Below, piece after piece: positions 21,004-24,801 of a DNA stretch of 24,801 nt. The stretch is from a virus. The stretch's first letter is position 1; each line of letters begins with the position of its first letter. The DNA lies in the IMG/VR virus record IMGVR_UViG_3300041809_000339, positions 1 through 24,801 of that record; one strand, given 5' to 3'. The notes beneath the pieces were generated by a model. That model was not told the DNA's origin and ran no database searches. It worked only from the letters and a program-made list of their open reading frames with translations. A program made the translations under genes and the position numbers.

Positions 21004-21484
21004 AACAGTTCTCGATCCGTCAATCGATAGGCGTCTGGCAGTTGATCTGGATGCTGCAGAGAGGGATGAACTCACGGCCTATCTCGATACTCGTGGCAAT
21101 TGGACGTGTGGTCGCGGGCATCTGATGCCGCGCCCGGCGCCGGGCCGCTCGTGGGAGGGGTTCACGGTACCGCAGTCGACCAGCGACCGCTGGTTCTGCA
21201 CTGACATCCTGAACGCGATACGCCTCGCATCGAGGTGGGATGAACTCGCCTCATGCGACACCGACTGCCGTAAGAACGCGCTCTACGAGATCGCGTTCAA
21301 TATGGGCGGCAGGTGGGAGGGGTTCGGGCCGACGCGTGCCGCGATCAAAGCGCAGGAATGGCAGACGGTGCACGATCACTTGCTCGGCAGCTTGTGGGCG
21401 AAGGAAGTTCAGCCAGACGGCTTCGACAAGCCGGGCCGCGCCACGCGCATCGCAAATTATTTTCTGAGTGGGGAGTATCCTTGA
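20987..21484 (+). CDS. Endolysin, GH24 (T4-type) lysozyme (165 aa)
   Basis: GGAAA precedes the ATG, inside the end of the previous gene. The catalytic signature of glycoside hydrolase family 24 is intact: Glu25, then Asp34 and Thr40 in LDTRGNWTCGRGHL. These have the same 9- and 6-residue spacings as Glu11, Asp20 and Thr26 of T4 lysozyme. The enzyme cleaves the MurNAc-GlcNAc bond of peptidoglycan. The C-terminal FDKPGRATRIANYFLSGEY fits the family's closing helices. There is no signal peptide or SAR helix, so it should need the holin to reach the wall. T4 lysozyme has 164 residues. Confidence 0.9.
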   Translation: MAITNETVLDPSIDRRLAVDLDAAERDELTAYLDTRGNWTCGRGHLMPRPAPGRSWEGFTVPQSTSDRWFCTDILNAIRLASRWDELASCDTDCRKNALYEIAFNMGGRWEGFGPTRAAIKAQEWQTVHDHLLGSLWAKEVQPDGFDKPGRATRIANYFLSGEYP

Positions 21485-21903
21485 TGGGCATTTCAGTGGG
21501 TGATATTACAGGCATCGGATCCGTCGCCTCGCTGGCGAGCACCGTACTCGACAAGATCTTCCCTGACAAGTCACAGGCAGCGGCGGCGAAGGCCGCGCTC
21601 GCGCAGGCGCAGCTCGCTGGCGACTTGAAGTCTATCGACGATCAGTACCAGATCCAGATCGAACAGATCAAGGCGAACGCCGCGGCCGAAGCAAAGCCGG
21701 GCCTCAGCTTCCGTGATGGCGCCGGCTGGGTATGCGTCATCGGCTTCACGATTGCGATTCTGAAGTCCCCCATCGAATGGGCGTGCTCGCTCGCCGGTCA
21801 CCCGGTAACGCTGCCGTCCGTCGACACCAGCACGATCACGACCATGCTCTTTGCACTGCTCGGTATCGGTGGCATGCACCTTTACGAAACCACCCAAAAG
21901 TAA
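21484..21903 (+). CDS. Holin, GTA-type 3TM family-like (139 aa)
   Basis: The start is a TGATG overlap with the lysozyme stop. After an Ala/Gln-rich amphipathic helix (about 29-70), the FRDGAGWVCVIGFTIAILKSP segment gives one membrane helix (about 80-95, perhaps extended to 102). A second lies at about 116-135 (TITTMLFALLGIGGMHLYE). This arrangement matches holin families of the gene-transfer-agent 3TM type. A holin permeabilises the inner membrane and releases the lysozyme. The longer in-frame ORF starting at 21313 lies inside the lysozyme gene and is rejected. Confidence 0.8.
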   Translation: MGISVGDITGIGSVASLASTVLDKIFPDKSQAAAAKAALAQAQLAGDLKSIDDQYQIQIEQIKANAAAEAKPGLSFRDGAGWVCVIGFTIAILKSPIEWACSLAGHPVTLPSVDTSTITTMLFALLGIGGMHLYETTQK

Positions 21904-21909
21904 TTCTAA

Positions 21910-24024
21910 GTGGGGCAGACGATTCCGCCTTTTCTTGCTGGCAGTCTGGAGACAGCGGACCCGAGCGCGTTCAGCCCTATGCCGCTGGCGTCGATGCTGG
22001 GCGGAGCGAGCGGGCCCATCGCTTCTTTTTGGAATAATCTGCAGGCATCTCAAGATCAGGCAGTAAATCAGTATGGTGGCACGGTCGAATCTGACCTGAG
22101 CAGCGGAAACTATACTGGGGCGTGGAACGCCGCCGTCGCGTCCGAGGGGGCTATTAAAAGCCCCGCGGGCGGCATCATTGCAACTAACTCCGCCACCACC
22201 GACCCACTCGTGCAGATGATGGAGACAAGCAGCGGATTACAGGCGCTTGATCCGTCGATGACGATGACACCCGCACAGATGAATGCCTACTATCAGGCAT
22301 TCGGAAAAGCGACGCAGGACAATACGACTGGAGCTAGTACGACACTCGCCGGGTCTAATCCGTACGGCCAGTGGGGTAATGTCGTCAACTCGGTATCTGG
22401 CTTAAGCTCCGCCGCAGCCACGAACGCAAAGGCGGGAGGTCTCGCGAACATACAACAGTATGCGGGCGCTCGCCCTTCGCCGAGCTATCCGACGTGGGCC
22501 CCCGGAGTGTTCGCCGATATCGTGCTCGCGGGCATGGGCGGAGTCGGCGCGGCGGCGCTCGCACCAGAGTTATCTGCCGGCGCCGCAGTACTTTCTGGAG
22601 GCGCGACCGGAGCGGCAACTGGGGCGATCGGCGCGACCGCCGCGGGCTCGCTCGTAGGCGCTGCCGGGGGCGCTATCAGTGGCGACATCAGCGGCGGGAA
22701 CATCGGCAAGTCTGCACTCATGGGCGCCATCGGTGGCGGCCTTGCCGGAGCCGCCCCGAGCATTTCGAACTCTCTTCAAAACGCGGGGCTCGGCAACACA
22801 GCCGCCAACGCAATAACTAAGGGCGGCACCAGCGCAGTAGCTGGTGCGGCAAGCGGACAGAACCCGCTCGTCAGCGGGCTATCCGCCGGGGTCGGGTCTG
22901 CGGTAGGGGGCGCCACGGGGAGCAACATCGCCGGCTCGGCGGCTGGACAGGTTGCGTCAGGGTTAGCTAAGTCAGCGTTTAACCCGACACAACAGGGCGC
23001 GCCACAAGTGGGCACGGCACCTTCGATGAGTAACATTGGAAACATCAACGGCGCAGCCGTAGGTGGACAGGGGAACAGTACAGGCATGGGCAACATAGAC
23101 ACATCTCTCGCGAGCACGATCACGGGCGCGTTGCCCGGCGTGCTGCAAGCTGGCGTGGGTACGGCCGGGTCGCTCGCGGCCGCTAACGCGGAGACGAACG
23201 CATACGGCAACGCGATCACCACGCAGCAGAACACCCTCGGCAACATCAACAATCTGTGGTCGACGCAGCAAGGTCTCGGCGCTGGCGCCGACACTGCGCT
23301 CGGTAGCGCGCTCGGCACGAACGGCGCAGCTCCGAACTATTCTGGCTTCGAGAACATGCCCGGTTACCAGTTCGCTGTGAACCAGGGTACGCAAGCCATA
23401 CAGCGCCAGGCCGCTGCGATGGGTAGCGCGTACACGCCGAACACTGCAGCCGCTGTCGGTCAGTATGTGACTGGCACCGCCGCGAGTGATTACAATACGT
23501 ACATCAGTCAGCTGATGGGCGCGGCCGGACTCGGCAGCACCGCGAACACGCAGCTGCAGGGCGCCAACATCAACGCTGGCAACAACATCAGCACGCTGCA
23601 AGGGAACATCGGCAAGGCTCAGGCGCAAGGCTATCTCGGCACCGCCAGCTCGGTGGGTAGCCTCTTCGGAACGAACGGTGCCGGCACGGGCTTAATCAAC
23701 GCTGCGGGCAACGCTGCGGCCAACGCGGTCATCCCCAGCGGGGTGGCAGGTGTGGGTGGCATAAGCTCCAACGGACTGAACAACGATATCGGCTCGTCCA
23801 GCACGATGGCGCCCTACGACCCGTCCGCGCTCGGGCTAAACGGCCCGACGTTCGACCCAGGCATGAGCAACGCCGACATGGGGCTGAACGGCAGCGGCGT
23901 ACCGAACTCTATCGCCGCCAACGGAAACACCGGCAACATCTTGGACAGCTTGAACAACTCCAGCTTCGCTAATGCGTCCAATAACGGCGCCTCAAGCTAC
24001 TTTAACTTTGCGGGGACGAGTTAA
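21910..24024 (+). CDS. Glycine-zipper DNA ejection (pilot) protein candidate (704 aa)
   Basis: The GTG start follows the holin by six bases. Residues about 199-290 form a hydrophobic Gly/Ala zipper (GAATGAIGATAAGSLVGAAG, GKSALMGAIGGGLAGAAP), as in proteins that insert in membranes. Near residue 478 a segment FENMPGYQFAVNQGTQAI, then GQYVTGTAASDYNTYISQL, resembles a module found in podovirus DNA-transfer proteins. The ends are Asn/Gly/Ser-rich. In P22-like phages, gp7, gp16 and gp20 are packaged and ejected to help DNA cross the envelope. I infer that role; no lytic transglycosylase motif is seen. Confidence 0.7.
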   Translation: MGQTIPPFLAGSLETADPSAFSPMPLASMLGGASGPIASFWNNLQASQDQAVNQYGGTVESDLSSGNYTGAWNAAVASEGAIKSPAGGIIATNSATTDPLVQMMETSSGLQALDPSMTMTPAQMNAYYQAFGKATQDNTTGASTTLAGSNPYGQWGNVVNSVSGLSSAAATNAKAGGLANIQQYAGARPSPSYPTWAPGVFADIVLAGMGGVGAAALAPELSAGAAVLSGGATGAATGAIGATAAGSLVGAAGGAISGDISGGNIGKSALMGAIGGGLAGAAPSISNSLQNAGLGNTAANAITKGGTSAVAGAASGQNPLVSGLSAGVGSAVGGATGSNIAGSAAGQVASGLAKSAFNPTQQGAPQVGTAPSMSNIGNINGAAVGGQGNSTGMGNIDTSLASTITGALPGVLQAGVGTAGSLAAANAETNAYGNAITTQQNTLGNINNLWSTQQGLGAGADTALGSALGTNGAAPNYSGFENMPGYQFAVNQGTQAIQRQAAAMGSAYTPNTAAAVGQYVTGTAASDYNTYISQLMGAAGLGSTANTQLQGANINAGNNISTLQGNIGKAQAQGYLGTASSVGSLFGTNGAGTGLINAAGNAAANAVIPSGVAGVGGISSNGLNNDIGSSSTMAPYDPSALGLNGPTFDPGMSNADMGLNGSGVPNSIAANGNTGNILDSLNNSSFANASNNGASSYFNFAGTS

Positions 24025-24026
24025 TA

Positions 24027-24801
24027 ATGAGCGACATTAGTGCTGATCCCGCTGCCGATATCGCGGGCAACATCTCACAGAACTTCGGCCCGAACGCGGT
24101 CACAAACCAGGCGAACACCGCGGCGAACACGCAGGTCCAGCAGCAGGAAGCGCAAGGGAAGCAGATACAGAACGCGAACGCGCGACTGCAGTACCAACTC
24201 TTTCAGAGCGCGATGGCGCACCTCACCGATTTCGGCGACAAACAGAACGGCCCAACCCTTGGCGATGCCCGCGACGACGCCTCCGGCGTAACGCCGACGA
24301 GCGCGTTACCGGCGAACGCTGGCGGCGCGGCACCCTCTGGCGTAGTCTCCCCCGAGAGCGCCCTCGGTAAGTCAGCGTCGGACCAGGCGAAGATCTATGA
24401 CATGCTGGAGCGCGAATACAACCCCAACCCGATGGGGACACCACAGGAGCAGCAGGCGATATTTCAGGCTGAGACGTACGCCACGCAGATGAAGCTCTCC
24501 GGCAACAAGGGGCTCGCCGACGCCGCGGACCAGCGCGTCCAGACGCTGAAGGATCTGCGCGACATGAACGTCGGCACGCGCAAGAACGCCGCGCAGGTGG
24601 ACGCGAGCGGGCACTACGACAAGCTCTCAGCCGTGAGCGACGCGTACGACAAGGGCAAGGCGTGGGACACGCTGGTCGCCATCGCGCCGGACAGCGCGAA
24701 GCAGATCAAGCTACAGAACCCGAAGGCCACGCCCGAAGAGCTGGAGGATATCGCGAAGGATACCGCCGACCACGTCAGCTCCTTCATGCACCGATTCACG
24801 A
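24027..24801 (+). CDS. Probable second ejection/virion protein, 3' end missing
   Basis: The ATG lies two bases after the previous stop, and the frame stays open to the window edge, giving 258 residues. The N-terminus is Asn/Gln/Ala-rich (QANTAANTQVQQQEAQGKQ) and helical, followed by a Pro/Gly/Ala linker. Then come charged helices (KIYDMLEREYNP, QQAIFQAETYATQMKL, DQRVQTLKDLRDM). Long helical proteins after a glycine-zipper protein are usual for podovirus internal virion proteins. No catalytic motif is visible in this part; a domain may follow beyond the window. Confidence 0.7.
   Translation, partial: MSDISADPAADIAGNISQNFGPNAVTNQANTAANTQVQQQEAQGKQIQNANARLQYQLFQSAMAHLTDFGDKQNGPTLGDARDDASGVTPTSALPANAGGAAPSGVVSPESALGKSASDQAKIYDMLEREYNPNPMGTPQEQQAIFQAETYATQMKLSGNKGLADAADQRVQTLKDLRDMNVGTRKNAAQVDASGHYDKLSAVSDAYDKGKAWDTLVAIAPDSAKQIKLQNPKATPEELEDIAKDTADHVSSFMHRFT

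Noticed and set aside
1-24801. Many GGATCC sites
   Set aside because: About fifteen were spotted by eye, not clearly above expectation for a GC-rich sequence of this length.
1-24801. CRISPR array, insertion sequence, attachment site or origin
   Set aside because: No regularly spaced direct repeats, transposase, integrase or iteron-like repeats were seen.

Overview
The window is part of the genome of a short-tailed dsDNA bacteriophage of the P22 morphogenetic type. Every convincing gene lies on the + strand. Genes are packed almost without gaps, many joined by ATGA, TAATG or TTGA stop/start overlaps. The DNA looks GC-rich by eye, GTG starts are frequent and TTG starts occur. The host is therefore probably a high-GC proteobacterium, but nothing here names it. 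No integrase, repressor, transposase, CRISPR array or replication gene is visible, so the lifestyle cannot be decided.

Layout. 1-695: the tail of a metalloprotease-like (JAMM/DUF4329-type) protein, two tiny ORFs and tRNA-Asn. 771-937: tRNA-Tyr and tRNA-Met, followed by a 160-base leader with small hairpins. 1098-4433: a run of Gly/Asn/Pro-rich proteins that appear to share a short repeated motif, ending in a LamG + PASTA adhesin-like protein. 4438-7642: small membrane, beta-rich and very basic (Lys/Arg/His) proteins. 7686-8593: two adjacent GroES-like co-chaperonins. 8590-11157: packaging genes, namely a long zinc-ribbon small terminase and a large terminase whose ATPase and nuclease halves are separate reading frames. 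11154-11851: two unknown genes. 11852-17333: portal, scaffold, P22-type coat and a small probable decoration protein, followed by a hairpin terminator candidate. 17447-20414: gp4-like head-tail adaptor, gp10-like tail hub and a tail fibre-like protein. 20439-21903: lysis cassette (a TM/coiled-coil protein, GH24 lysozyme, 3TM-type holin). 21910-end: a glycine-zipper ejection protein and a second gene that runs off the window.

How they work together. The co-chaperonins probably help host GroEL fold the coat protein. Scaffold and coat assemble on the portal. Terminase cuts and pumps DNA. The gp4- and gp10-like proteins plug the portal and the fibre binds the host. The ejection proteins are carried in the virion and probably help DNA cross the envelope. 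Holin and lysozyme release progeny. The motif family and the basic-protein cluster are the least explained parts and the best candidates for something undescribed.
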